From Strigamia acuminata (Eukaryota; Arthropoda; Chilopoda; Geophilomorpha; Linotaeniidae): DNA of 64,000 nucleotides. The notes under the pieces were generated by a model. That model was not told the DNA's origin. It saw nothing but the letters and a program-made list of their open reading frames with translations, and did no database searches. The position numbers and the translations under genes were made by a program. The stretch spans positions 278,501 to 342,500 of the forward strand of contig CASHSZ010000001.1 in the NCBI GenBank assembly GCA_949358305.1, read 5' to 3'. Positions 1 to 10,183 of the stretch are shown here, piece by piece; the stretch's first letter is position 1, and every line of letters starts with the position of its first letter.

Positions 1-1
1 T

Positions 2-1687
2 TAAAATTTTCTGGTCATCTCTGGATTGACGTTTCGTCTCTGCAGGACTGTCTCTAGTTTCGGTCTGTAAACGGCGACGTACTTCTTGTAATTTAAGTCG
101 GGTTGGCGAGCGTACTGCTGATAATGCCGTGCTGTCAACTGATTTTCTGGTCGAAGTCTTCTTATCCGCCTTTATTAAACAACCTCTTTCTTCGGTTATT
201 TCGATTGGTTCTTCGAACAACAATTTCGTGAGATCGCTTTTGCTTCGTGGAATGGATTTTGCATTTTCAGATAATGAACGTACTGGAGATGTGGTGCGCG
301 ATACGTAATGTCTTCGTGATTGTACTTTGTTGGCTTCAAATTTATTTTGTGTTTCGCGTATTTCAAGCTCCATTCTTATTTGCGCGAGTTTATTGTCCAA
401 TTTGGTTTCACGTTCCTTGCGCTCTTCCACAAGTAATTGCTCCTGTAGTTTTTGCTCTTCTAATCTGTAACATTCCCTCCGCTGATCTCGATCATTCGCC
501 GCAGCTATCCATGCAGCATATTCCTCGTGGGACATTGGTTCATTTATGTGGCAATAACATGCTTCATGCGTAATGTCTAGCATCCGGTCTTGTACTTCTC
601 GCAGCTTGAGACGTGTTGGCGAAATTATTCTTTTCAACTGTGTCAAGTCGGTCCTGCAACTGGGTGAGAATCTTGCGCGATTTAGCAATAAACACTTTTG
701 ACATGTGGCACGTGGTACGCATTGTTTTGGTGATTGCACTGTTTGCATTGTTAAATCCACTGATTCCTGGGCACTCGAGGGAGATTTTGCTAGACTTTCA
801 TCCGTTTGTTTCAAGACGAATTCTTGTTCTTTTATTGCGTTTGCTGGTGAACCAAAGTTATACGACTCATTTCGATAAGAGTAACCATACTCGTTTTGCT
901 GACACGCTTTGTCTTTGAAATGTGATTCACTTTTCTGGCGGGCTTCGTCCTGATAACGCGACTCATTTCGCTGATTTGAGTCCTCGTTTGGACGTGAGTT
1001 GTTCTTAAAACGTGATTCACTTCTGTGGCAAATTTCGTCATGATAATGCGACTCAATTCGCGGATCTGAATTTTCGCGTTGACGTGATTCGCAACAATAA
1101 CGCGACTCGTTTCGCGAATGTGAGTCCTCTTGTTGACACTCTTTGTCACGGTAGTGCGACTCATTTCGCGACTGGAAGTCCTCGTATTGGCGGAAATCGT
1201 CTTTGAGCGAATGTTCTCGTGACGTAGAAGGACCATGTTCTTCTTTTCTTTGATTAACTTCGCTTCGACTATCAAGTCCCGAATCATTTCGGTTATCATA
1301 TCGAATGTCGTATTTTGGTATATCCTGATCTCGTTGATCGCATCTTCTTTGATAGTTCTGTGGTGAAGAAGAATGACGCATTTCATTTTTATCTCTTGAT
1401 TGCCGTGTCTTATGGATTGTTAATGTACCACTTCTACTCTGGCTGACTTGTAGTTGGTGGTCAGCCATCTTGATTGTAAAACCTTGGAAAAAATTTTCTT
1501 GATCCCGTTGAACAATCTTGGAATGTTTTCTGTCATCTGTGTTCTTAATGGCAATCGGAGACGACATATCTTCTGTGTGGTGTAACAATCCCAAATGTGG
1601 TGGCAAACTATATCTTTTCAATCGCAATGATGATTGTTGAACTTCCATGGTTGGTCTTTGTACTTGTTTCTTATGATGATCAGACAT
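2..1687 (-). CDS. gag-like ORF of an LTR retrotransposon, cut by the window edge
   Basis: Reading the minus strand from the ATG at 1687-1685 gives one uninterrupted frame of 562 codons to the window edge with no stop. Visible features are a basic N-terminus, a central polar region in which short SRNES(H/R)Y-like units recur about every 20-25 residues (roughly residues 165-270), and a Glu/Arg-rich coiled-coil-like stretch around residues 395-450. Near the C-terminus two motifs of the form SPTRLKLxEV recur. No zinc knuckle or capsid homology is seen in the visible part. The frame starts 242 bp downstream of a primer binding site and LTR, which places it where gag sits in an LTR element; that assignment is by position. 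Overlapping shorter frames here on both strands are shadows. Confidence 0.6.
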   Translation of the reverse strand, partial: MSDHHKKQVQRPTMEVQQSSLRLKRYSLPPHLGLLHHTEDMSSPIAIKNTDDRKHSKIVQRDQENFFQGFTIKMADHQLQVSQSRSGTLTIHKTRQSRDKNEMRHSSSPQNYQRRCDQRDQDIPKYDIRYDNRNDSGLDSRSEVNQRKEEHGPSTSREHSLKDDFRQYEDFQSRNESHYRDKECQQEDSHSRNESRYCCESRQRENSDPRIESHYHDEICHRSESRFKNNSRPNEDSNQRNESRYQDEARQKSESHFKDKACQQNEYGYSYRNESYNFGSPANAIKEQEFVLKQTDESLAKSPSSAQESVDLTMQTVQSPKQCVPRATCQKCLLLNRARFSPSCRTDLTQLKRIISPTRLKLREVQDRMLDITHEACYCHINEPMSHEEYAAWIAAANDRDQRRECYRLEEQKLQEQLLVEERKERETKLDNKLAQIRMELEIRETQNKFEANKVQSRRHYVSRTTSPVRSLSENAKSIPRSKSDLTKLLFEEPIEITEERGCLIKADKKTSTRKSVDSTALSAVRSPTRLKLQEVRRRLQTETRDSPAETKRQSRDDQKIL

Positions 1688-1928
1688 GATGTTAATTTTT
1701 AGTAGATAGGATAATGAAGAAAGAAATAGTTTAACTTAGAAAAATATCTTCTAAACTCTGTTAACCATTTTCCCCCTTTTTTGTTTGAGAACCAAAAAAA
1801 AAAATTCACACCTATTCTTACTACAAATCAAAAAATAGAAGTTCCTCAATCTAATTAACCTATCACAAAACAATTTTCCAAACAAATTAGGTTTCTCAAC
1901 TAAATAAAAGTTGTTAAGGTTCAAATCT

Positions 1929-1946
1929 TTCAGGCCCAGGCCCCCA
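1929..1946 (-). promoter_or_regulatory. primer binding site, tRNA-Pro-like
   Basis: Read on the minus strand this site is TGGGGGCCTGGGCCTGAA. It begins two bases inside the LTR end, as in the two other gypsy-type elements here. Its first seven bases match the complement of the tRNA-Pro 3' end, as used by murine leukaemia virus; further in the match decays. Confidence 0.5.
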
Positions 1947-1948
1947 AG

Positions 1949-3017
1949 TGTAATGAGCTCAAATTTCACTATAAAATAATAGTGAAATTTCTTTCTCATT
2001 GGTGCCGCATCGGGACTTATCAAAATTCTACTAAAACTCAACTCTAAAATCTTAACTGACTAATCAAAGAAGAAATAATCACTAATTAGTTCTTAAATAA
2101 AGGAAAAAGATTTATTCTTGGCTTGAATAAACTAATAGTAAAATACAATTAAATAATAGGAATTAAAGGTAAAAGTAATAATAATTGAAGGTGAAATGGC
2201 GAAAATAATACAAAATAGCGGCGATGGCTTGTCGCTCGCTCTCGAACTTCGTTCTTCACTCGACGCTCGCTCTCGAACCTCGTTCTTCACTCGACGCTCG
2301 CTCTCGGACCTCGATACTCGCTCTCGGACCTCAATGCCCGCTCCAAACCTCAAAACGGCGTCCAAACTTCACTCTTTACTCACGATGTTCATTCCTGGTT
2401 AAACCGGACAAATTTCCGAATTCTTGGTGACTTGAACTCGGACACAATTCCGTTTCTTCTCTCTCAAAACTCGCAACAGATTCGGACACAATTCCGACTC
2501 TTCTTCTTCTCTCAGCTGGCATTCGCTCTGCGCGAATTGTTGAATCTCGCAACTCGCTCGTTGCGAACAAATCCCTCCTAACAATGGCTGTTAGGCAAGA
2601 CTGAAATCCCACTGTGGCTTTGCTCACAGCAAGAAAAGGAAAATTCCCGCTGTGGACTGGTTTCAACAGTAGGAAAAGCTCCCACAACAATATTCTATTG
2701 TTGCAAGAAGTGAGTCTCAGTACTCAAGAACATCTCAAAACTACTCAAAGTAAATTGGGTTTGCAGTGGCAGTCTTAGGGTGTATTTTTCTCAAAAGTTG
2801 ATCTCAGACTGAAGATTTTTTCTCATTCTCTGCAGGAAGCATTTCCTGTTACAGGAAGCTTATGGGCTGGTTGCCCTGGCAACCACCCTCATGTCTTCAA
2901 GTTATGCCAAACTTCCTGTTCAGGCATAAAAAATAAACTCAAATAAAAATATGAAATATATAAAATATTTCCAGACACATTTCTGTTCTTCATCTAGTGA
3001 CCACTAGGGTCACTACA
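1949..3017 (-). mobile_element. LTR of the 5'-truncated-by-window element
   Basis: On the minus strand this 1069-bp segment begins TGTAGTGACC and ends GCTCATTACA, so it has TG..CA ends, and it is followed by the primer site and gag-like frame. The tip carries a perfect 8-bp hairpin (TAGTGACC / GGTCACTA). A Ser/Arg-codon-rich stretch around 2220-2350 is a short direct repeat of a 'ctcgctctcg-acctcg' type and gives spurious ORFs. The partner LTR lies outside the window. Confidence 0.6.
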
Positions 3018-3126
3018 GTGGATACCTGGGACAGGAAGTGGATACCTGGGACAGGAAGTGGATACCTGGGACAGGAAGTGGATACCTGGGACAGGAAGTG
3101 GATACCTGGGATAGGAAGTGGATACC
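3018..3126. repeat. 20-bp minisatellite, 5.4 copies
   Basis: The unit GTGGATACCTGGGACAGGAA is repeated five times, with a single base change in the last full copy, then a partial unit. It abuts the LTR tip at 3017 exactly, so the LTR either inserted into the array or the array grew at the junction. Confidence 0.9.
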
Positions 3127-3219
3127 CAGGTCACATCCCATGACACGGATTAAACTCTTAATCCGTAATGTCCTATTTTCTAAGAAAATGACTAACTCTT
3201 GATCAAGATTGTAAATAAT

Positions 3220-3922
3220 ACCCCGTTCGCACTACAGAGTTAAGCTAGCTTAACTCTTTATAACTAGTTGTATAAATGTAGTGTGAACACAACTAGCTTA
3301 TCCTAAGCTAGCTTATCAGTTTTGAAACTAGATAAAATAATCTAGTTCAGGGAACTGGATTAGCTAGTTCTAAGCTAGCTTGCGATGTCATGGTACCCAT
3401 AATGCATCGCCATTATTGGTCAAACAAACATGGCTTCCATACCAGTGGTCAACCAAATGGAAAATACCGTTGCTTTCGACTTATTGATTGTAGTAATTGC
3501 AACAGTCGAGTCTGATTTGATATTAATCTCGTCAAAACAATGCACTGCTTTTGAAAATGTGTGGACAACAACATCGTGACTTGCAGGGCTGGACTGGGAA
3601 CAAATTTATTACTGGGAAATCTGGGTGTCCGGGCCACAATTAATGAAGTCGGGACAGGCTACAGAAGGCCGCGACAGGCCACAGCAGCCACGGGCCACCG
3701 GGAAACTCCCGGTAGCCCGCCGGGCCAGTCCAGCACTGGTGACTTGTTTATCGGCAAATTTTTTTTGCTTTAATTATTCCTGGATTTATTGCTAAGTAAT
3801 GTCTGGAATAGCCTCAAAAACAGTGCTGTGCGAACAGTTTGGCTCAACAACTAGGCTAGACTCAATCTAGATTGAGCTAAGCTAGCTCAAGTTTTATCTA
3901 GACTATGTAGTGCGAACAGGGT
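3220..3922. mobile_element. non-autonomous DNA element with 17-bp terminal inverted repeats
   Basis: Left end ACCCCGTTCGCACTACA and right end, reverse complemented, ACCCTGTTCGCACTACA differ at one base. The subterminal zone is rich in CTAGCTTA/TAAGCTAG motifs on both sides. There is no coding capacity. The target duplication is not clear; the form suggests a hAT-like MITE. Confidence 0.65.
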
Positions 3923-3991
3923 ATTATAAACCATAATATAAATTTATATTGTGGTGTTTTTAACTTCCCCCGAGTGGTAGAAATCTATACC

Positions 3992-4588
3992 CACTGCAAA
4001 AAATTTGGGATTTCCAAAAAAAAAGTCATTGGAAAGTTAATGGTGAAATTGGATAAATTCCAGTTTGGAAATATAATGGAAAGGAAATGTGAAATATTTT
4101 ATGGAAAGTTGAATTTCTGTAAATTAACAACACTGAAGGATTCAGGATTCAGAAACAAATTCAGTATTCAGGAATGAATTCAGGATTCAAGATTCAGGAG
4201 TGAATCCTCTGCATATTTTCAGGATGTATTGAATTTTTATGGAAATTTCTAGGGATTTATTTTGAGATTTAACTAATTTAGAATTTTTATTAAAAAAGAA
4301 ATATCAAATTTTATATTTGGAAAGTTGTTATTTACTGATGGGAAACTCATATTTTACATTTGGAAATCTTAACTTTACTGGTTGAGAAATATGTATTTAA
4401 CTGTTTGGAAATTTAATATATCATGCTATGAAAAGTAGTTTGGAAAGGGTTGCATTCAGTGTTGGAAAGTCATTGGAAATTTGATGTTTGTACAATTTGG
4501 AATATATAACTTTCGGGTTTGGAAATGTCGCATTTCAGTTATATTTCCAAAATATTTTATCGACGAAAATCTAATTTTTTTTGCAGTG
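3992..4588. mobile_element. CACTA-like MITE with 3-bp target duplication
   Basis: It starts CACTGCAAAAAA and ends with the inverted copy TTTTTTGCAGTG, flanked on both sides by ACC. CACTG termini with a 3-bp duplication are typical of CACTA/EnSpm elements. The interior is AT-rich and peppered with TTTGGAAA on one strand. No ORF. Confidence 0.65.
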
Positions 4589-5050
4589 ACCATAGTTATC
4601 TCATGATTTATCATTCGTAATTCGAATTTACCGCTGTTCCGCAATTGCGCCATCTATTGGCAACATTGCGCATTGACAATTACGGTTTAATTCTTTACTG
4701 AAATTGCACCAATAGTTTGGAAAATTATTTAATTTATTTCTGTTTTGTATCATGTATATAAATACAACAATTTAGTTTTTTCTCAACTATAACTTCGGCT
4801 TTTTATACTGCTGTCTTTGAGAATTCGATGAAAAAACACTCAGTGCACTTCACCTTCAATGAAAAATAGGAGGAAGTGCTTACTTTTCAATTGTATTATT
4901 GCGTTAATGATGTAGTTTCGAGTCGATTTGCATGGGCAGCCAACATCGATTAAAAATCAATCACATTCCAAACTGCAGCGTGTTTCTTTTCACATCTGAG
5001 CACCTGAAGTAGCAGCTGTAAGTATTGGCAAACAAACAGCTAAATTCGCC

Positions 5051-5096
5051 AAACTGTCAACGGTTACATAAACAAGATGACATGAATACATAAAAA
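5051..5096 (+). promoter_or_regulatory. conserved promoter block, gene A
   Basis: ACTGTCAACGGTTACATAAA followed by a TACATAAA-like AT core matches blocks found at the same distance (about 80-130 bp) upstream of the ATGs of B, C and D. The most TATA-like form is in gene B. Function is inferred from conservation and position. Confidence 0.4.
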
Positions 5097-5173
5097 AGTG
5101 AACATTGTTTACTTTTCCTAACATTCAGCTTAAAAGAAAAACCCCGACCGCTTTCACCATTCCATTCAACACC

Positions 5174-6476
5174 ATGACGTACTTCACTGCAATTCTCATT
5201 GCAAGCTCATTTTTCTTCTCTGCCAACGGGTTATTTCTTCCCTGGCTCAAACCGGGTAAGCAATCGCACTGTATTCTCACTTAACAAAGTTTTATCACCA
5301 CACAATTTAATTTTCAGAAGCAAAATGGGATTCATTAAAAAGTAAATTGACATTATTTCTAAACTTCATCTTTTGGGGAACATTTTTCAAATAAATTTCT
5401 ATTTTATAGTCACGTATGGTCCAGCGGGTCCCATTCCCATTCCCATCCCTGGAATAGGTGTTGCAGATCCATTTGCAAAAATGCCGTTGAATACCAAAGA
5501 CGCAAAAAGACAAGGATTTCAGCAACTCAGCGAGGAATGTTCTGGTGACTTCCAAGGCTACAGATATTCGCAAAGTAAAAACCCAGCTGTCATTCTTCTA
5601 TACGACACTACAGGCCACATCGCTGGAATTCAAACGACCGTAAGTTTACAGTTTACAATGACTTAAAGTTGCATTTTTATTCAAATCGGGGGTTTTTAGT
5701 ACGCAGAAAGCCAAATGAAGACTCAAAAACTTAAAGACTGGTTCAAACAACATCCAATGCTTACTCTAGAAACGACCGACAAAGGCACTTTTTACACTGC
5801 AACAGCATATTTCATGAATCCAGGTATTGAGATAAATTAAATCTGTGAACTAGCCTTTATATTGTAATTCTATGTCAAATCAAGGTCCTATACAATATCT
5901 AATCAATTTAATCGATTTTCTTTGAAGATGATATCTGCAATGCAGAAGGTGCATCAAAACGTGTACAGGGTGAAATCGGAATTAACTTGTATCTGAAAAA
6001 TGGCACCGAGAACACTTTAGTGCCGAAAAAGCAGTCGGATCTCGGCAATACACGCTGGACAATGGGCAAATGTTTTCCGGTTATGGGTTAGATCGAGTCT
6101 TGAAAGATTTAAATTCGATTTGTCTAATACGGTTAATTTATAGGATTGCATTATTGGTATGACACCAGTAAGGACATGGATTGCAATTATTTCCAGCCGT
6201 TCTTTATGCTGTACTGGGAGCAAAAGCTGGCTGGTTTTGGTTTTGCTGTGTTTGGTGATTTCGATTCGACCCGTTTCGAAAAGCCGCCGTCTATAGTATT
6301 CCCGGTAAGTTGGATTTCATATTCAAGGTTAGAATTGTAAACATTTTTGTACATATTTTTATTTACAGTTCTTCATGAAGACCGTTCCGCAGTGTATGAA
6401 GGACCAGTCTGTGTCCACTATGCACGTGTACTTTAATGGCCCGTTAGATAGAATCTGCCTCCCGTCGATATTTTAG
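5174..6476 (+). CDS. gene A: secreted six-cysteine protein of unknown family
   Basis: Seven exons: 5174-5255, 5318-5341, 5410-5639, 5700-5823, 5928-6086, 6144-6304, 6369-6476. All junctions are GT..AG and the frame is continuous, giving 295 aa. Residues 1-19 are a signal peptide. A Pro-rich GPxPIPIPIPG linker precedes the first block. Cysteines at 79, 157, 202, 220, 269 and 290 are conserved in all five paralogues, suggesting three disulfides. An NGT glycosylation sequon lies in exon 5. Core motifs are FAKMPL, ILLYD, GIQT, HYWYD, PFFMLYW, GFGFA and STMHVYF. No catalytic motif is recognised. AATAAA follows at 6531. It is the first of five tandem paralogues sharing intron positions and phases. 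Product function is unknown; an extracellular role is inferred from the signal peptide. Confidence 0.85.
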
Positions 6477-6900
6477 ATTTTGTAAAAAATTCTAATGTGG
6501 TTGTTGTTCCTTTATAGTCATAATGAAATAAATAAAACGACATTTTATTTGCTTTGTTTTCCCCTTATTTCTTTTTTGGTAATGTTGGAAATCAACAGAT
6601 CAAAACAAATACAACAGTCGCAAGGGTTAAGAGATTACAAGTGATTTATTGACAAGAAATGCACAGGTTGTATATATTACAACACTTAGCCCTGATTGTT
6701 TGTTTACATAAGACATTCAATGGACATATCTCTAACATACTCGATGCCTCCAAGTGCCTACTGGTGACGTATTGGCGGCTGAAATAAGCAACATCCAACA
6801 AATTTTCCTGTCAGATTGTCAATACTCACTGCACATTCTTTATCCTCTTATCAGTTTGATCGCCTTGACTGGTGCAATCTTGAGTTTGGTCAAAATATGT

Positions 6901-6946
6901 TCAAGATACGGTCAAGATACGCTCAAGATACGGTCAAGATACGATC
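6901..6946. repeat. 11-bp tandem repeat, four copies
   Basis: The unit TCAAGATACGG/C is repeated four times. Confidence 0.7.
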
Positions 6947-7460
6947 CAGCAAGCAGTTAGCCCGTGAATGACGTGGTCGGATAAAGGGTAAATTCTGCTG
7001 TAGTACCGTACTTACCTATAGCCCATGTAGCCGCTCATAGAGGCTGCAACAGGGACATATCCCTGTCACTGAGCGTCACAGTGGTGAATGGGAGAAGAGC
7101 AGAGTCAACTCGGGCACTGCTGCCCAGGCTGGCTACGGGACCTGACAAGCACACGTCCTCACCCTTTGCTGTCCAAACCCTCTCTCTCTGACTCTCCTCA
7201 CCACACCACTCAGCTCTCTCCTTCCCCACTGGGTCAGTCTACCCTGCAAGTACACATACGGAAAAAAAAAATCTTCACATGCTGCCACGCTGCTTCAGCT
7301 CCAAATAAACAGTTCATTTTTCTGCCACCGGAGGCTAGAGTAGTCTACTTTTCCTGGGGGCAACAGAAAGTTTAAACGCGACTAACAGTAGGCGAATTCA
7401 ATCTCGTCTAAATTTTCGTCTCGCACGAATTTTTAGACGAAAAGCCTCGTTTCTGAATAC

Positions 7461-7522
7461 AATCGTTTATTTAGCAAATAAATGATTGTTTAATCGTTTA
7501 TTTAGCAAATAAATGATTGTTT
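7461..7522. repeat. 31-bp tandem duplication with internal palindrome
   Basis: Two identical 31-bp copies; each holds the inverted repeat AATCGTTTATTT...AAATAAATGATT. Confidence 0.75.
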
Positions 7523-7610
7523 AACTGCCAAACTTGATCTGGGATTCCAGATTAAGTTCTAGGTCATATCCTGCTGCAAGTCGCATACGGGTATTTATTT
7601 CGGATGTACT

Positions 7611-7700
7611 TCATTTTAGCTATTTCATTTTAGCGATTTCATTTTAGCGATTTCATTTTAGCGACACACCATTTTAGCGAACATGTCATTTTAGCGATTT
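7611..7700. repeat. CATTTTAGCGA short repeat cluster
   Basis: Five to six spaced copies of CATTTTAGCGA. A related vocabulary (GCTAAAATG, TTAGTGATC) recurs within the gene B intron near 24310-24400. Confidence 0.6.
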
Positions 7701-8296
7701 TTGTGTCATTCTTTTTTTGTTTTTGTGTAAAAGAGCCCAAAAGAATAATTATGTTAAAATTTGGGTCTAAAATTTAAGTTTTCTTGATATTTTATTACTA
7801 CTAAATTTTTGGAACAATTTATAAAAATTTAGACCAATTTCCTACATCTTGGATATCTAAATATGCGTTTTAAACATTTTTGGGCTAAAAATTAAAAAAA
7901 AAATTCATACTCACACCGACACGCCGTTAAAAACGGAGTTTATTGGCATGCCAGTAATACTTGCACTATAACGACATGCAGTAATACGATATTAGCATGA
8001 GTGTATGCGTTCCGCACTCCAACTGTTGATGCACTTATATAGGGAAATTGTGACGCTGCCTGCACGCAGCGCCACCTATGTAAATTCGATATTAAAAGTA
8101 CGCATTTATGCAAGTAAGCACAATGGTGAGGCCACGCGTGTGAATTCTTTCTTCTACAACTCTAAAATCAAGCAGAGAACATACTGTAGCATAAACTTAG
8201 CTATAGCACTCGATGAGTAATTGCTATTTGACACGTTGTGTGCAGCAAAATTCCGTCTCCTGGTGTCAAATTATAAAAATTTCGGTATGATTATTT

Positions 8297-8331
8297 GCTG
8301 TTGTCCATGAAGACTGTCCCAAAGTGTATTA
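8297..8331 (+). pseudogene. last-exon scrap of the six-cysteine gene family
   Basis: TTGTCCATGAAGACTGTCCC and the following AAAGTGTAT match the start of exon 7 in genes A-D (F/L-F-M-K-T-V-P-x-C-M). Nothing recognisable follows and no other exon lies nearby, so it is a small relic. The match is short. Confidence 0.35.
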
Positions 8332-9111
8332 CAGTTAAATAAACGAACCATCTTTTTATATAACAAAATTTAAAAAATGACTTGATTGGCCAGCTGTAGA
8401 ACATGATGTTAAAACCTTTTCACACAACGAATTTTAACATTACAAATAACTTAAATTCATTGTAACAAAGAAGTTTTTAGTAACACTTGTGACGATTCTG
8501 CTTTTGGCTGATTTATTAGCCATTTTAACAAGATAAATCGGTCGGAACAAGACATTGTTAAGCCTAACAATAACCTAACCAAGATAAGCTACGAAATGTG
8601 CGCTAAATGAATAAATGACCAAATAATACGTACTTACGGTTTTACTTGCTTAATTAACAAGATACAACTGTATCTGGGTTCTGGGCACGTGTAAACGGGC
8701 GGCAACACTGGTTGAGGATCCGGGCGAAGCCAGAGGGATACGGCTGACTTTACGGCATCGTCACAACGAACGCTACGGAGACGTATTCGGTCCCGCAGCT
8801 CGAATAGCTATCAATGCAAAGAGTCCTTCGCATTTGGATGGGAATGCTCATTAGAATATTCCAAGATCTGGTTAACAAAATATTATTAGCGTAATATAAC
8901 AAATGAATTGTTATATTGTTATTATTTCGGCGGGGACAGTCACGACAGTTGAGAGAACCATCGCGGGAGTTGTTGAGGCTCCATCCGCCAGCATATAGAG
9001 AACCCTGGGAATATGGTTGTCCATATTTGTTTCGTGATCAGGTTTGACTTCCTGCGCATTCGCGCTGGCAGAGCGTCTGATCCACGATCAAATATTAGCG
9101 CAAATAGATGC

Positions 9112-10070
9112 TGTGGTGATCTCAAAATATTCACCAACTTAGAAGATTAAATTAATTATCTTCTAATTAATTTGACTGTGGCACACGCCAAGTCAGATCA
9201 TGTGACCGAGGGGAGAAATCCTCTCTAGGCACATATCACCCCAGGTTGTCCGGGGTGAAAACGGTTATTAGCCGTTATGGTGCAATATGGTGTAATAACC
9301 ACTAGTTGCACCCATTTGAGCTAAGTGCGCAGGTTTTCTGCGCAATATTGAAGCGTGCTGGGCTCGCGTCTTGGCTCAAATCGGGACTCTGAAAAATACA
9401 ACAACAACCTCAACATCACTGCTTTTGCTCCTGAAAGAAAAGTATTGATAGAGGACCGTTGTAACTCAGTTTCACCTGCTATCTTTGTGTATCAAACGCA
9501 CAAAGCCAGCAATCCTGCTTGAATTAGCCGTCGCTAATTCCAGCAATCGAGAAGAGAAGATTCCCGACGATCGTGAACCATCGCCGTCGCTGTTGCGCGA
9601 ACGACAGCCACCGCCATCGTACGAAAGCCGGACGCCTACAGCCGTCAACCACCGCCGCCGAGCCGTCGCACGAGCCGTAGAAGGAGCCCACGAGAACCAT
9701 CGTCTTCGACCATCGTTCGTGAGTTCGTAGAACGAAGACAATTTGCCTTCGCCTAACAACTTCAAGTTGTTTAAGCGCCATTTCTGACGCTTTGTAGCTT
9801 GCAACAGTCGTTGCAAGCCCTTCCTTTGTTTCATTGTTTCCCGCTCATTTTATTCTGTGATATTCATAATCATAATTAGTATATATTGTAATTTATCGAA
9901 TAAAACATTTGTGTGATTTTTATTACCATAATAAACTGTCTTTTTATTCCTATTTCCGTAAACTTAACCCTAGACAAGTTTCGGCCGCGATATAAGTCTT
10001 GTAAAGCATTCACCTGCGGTTTCTGCTTAATTTATTAGAAATTAAGTGGATAAAAACCCGGATCGCAGCA
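9112..10070 (+). repeat. 5' LTR
   Basis: 959 bp, TGTGGTGATCTC...GATCGCAGCA. The tip folds as TGGTGA / TCACCA. AATAAA near 9899 is a candidate polyadenylation signal. The frames at 9472-9834 on both strands recur in the 3' LTR and are not genes. Confidence 0.95.
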
Positions 10071-10072
10071 CG

Positions 10073-10090
10073 TGGGGGCCCGTCCGGGAT
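10073..10090 (+). promoter_or_regulatory. primer binding site, tRNA-Pro
   Basis: TGGGGGCCCGTCCGGGAT begins 2 bp after the LTR. It matches the complement of the tRNA-Pro 3' end at 17 of 18 positions, from knowledge of metazoan tRNA-Pro and the MuLV primer site. Confidence 0.8.
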
Positions 10091-10183
10091 AGTCATTGTA
10101 TAAATTTTGATAGATTAAAATTTACCCGCCATTTTTATCTTGCTTATCTTTCTTCTCTATCCTTTCTAAATCCTCATTGAAAA

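Larger units (their letters stand above)
6540..8290. other. intergenic, no gene recognised
   Basis: Short open frames at 6754-6960, 7088-7375 and 8005-8220 have no recognisable motif, splice context or paralogue and look random. The stretch holds only the small repeats listed separately. Confidence 0.6.

Noticed and set aside
832-1386. 184-aa minus-strand ORF
   Set aside because: It lies in another phase of the longer uninterrupted frame 1687-2; the repeated SR-rich units are open in more than one frame.
7088-7375. 95-aa ORF
   Set aside because: Low-complexity Ser/Pro composition, no homologue in the window, no splice or promoter context.
9472-9834. Overlapping ORFs on both strands, also at 20858-21220
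   Set aside because: They sit inside the two LTRs, are duplicated with them, and have no motif.
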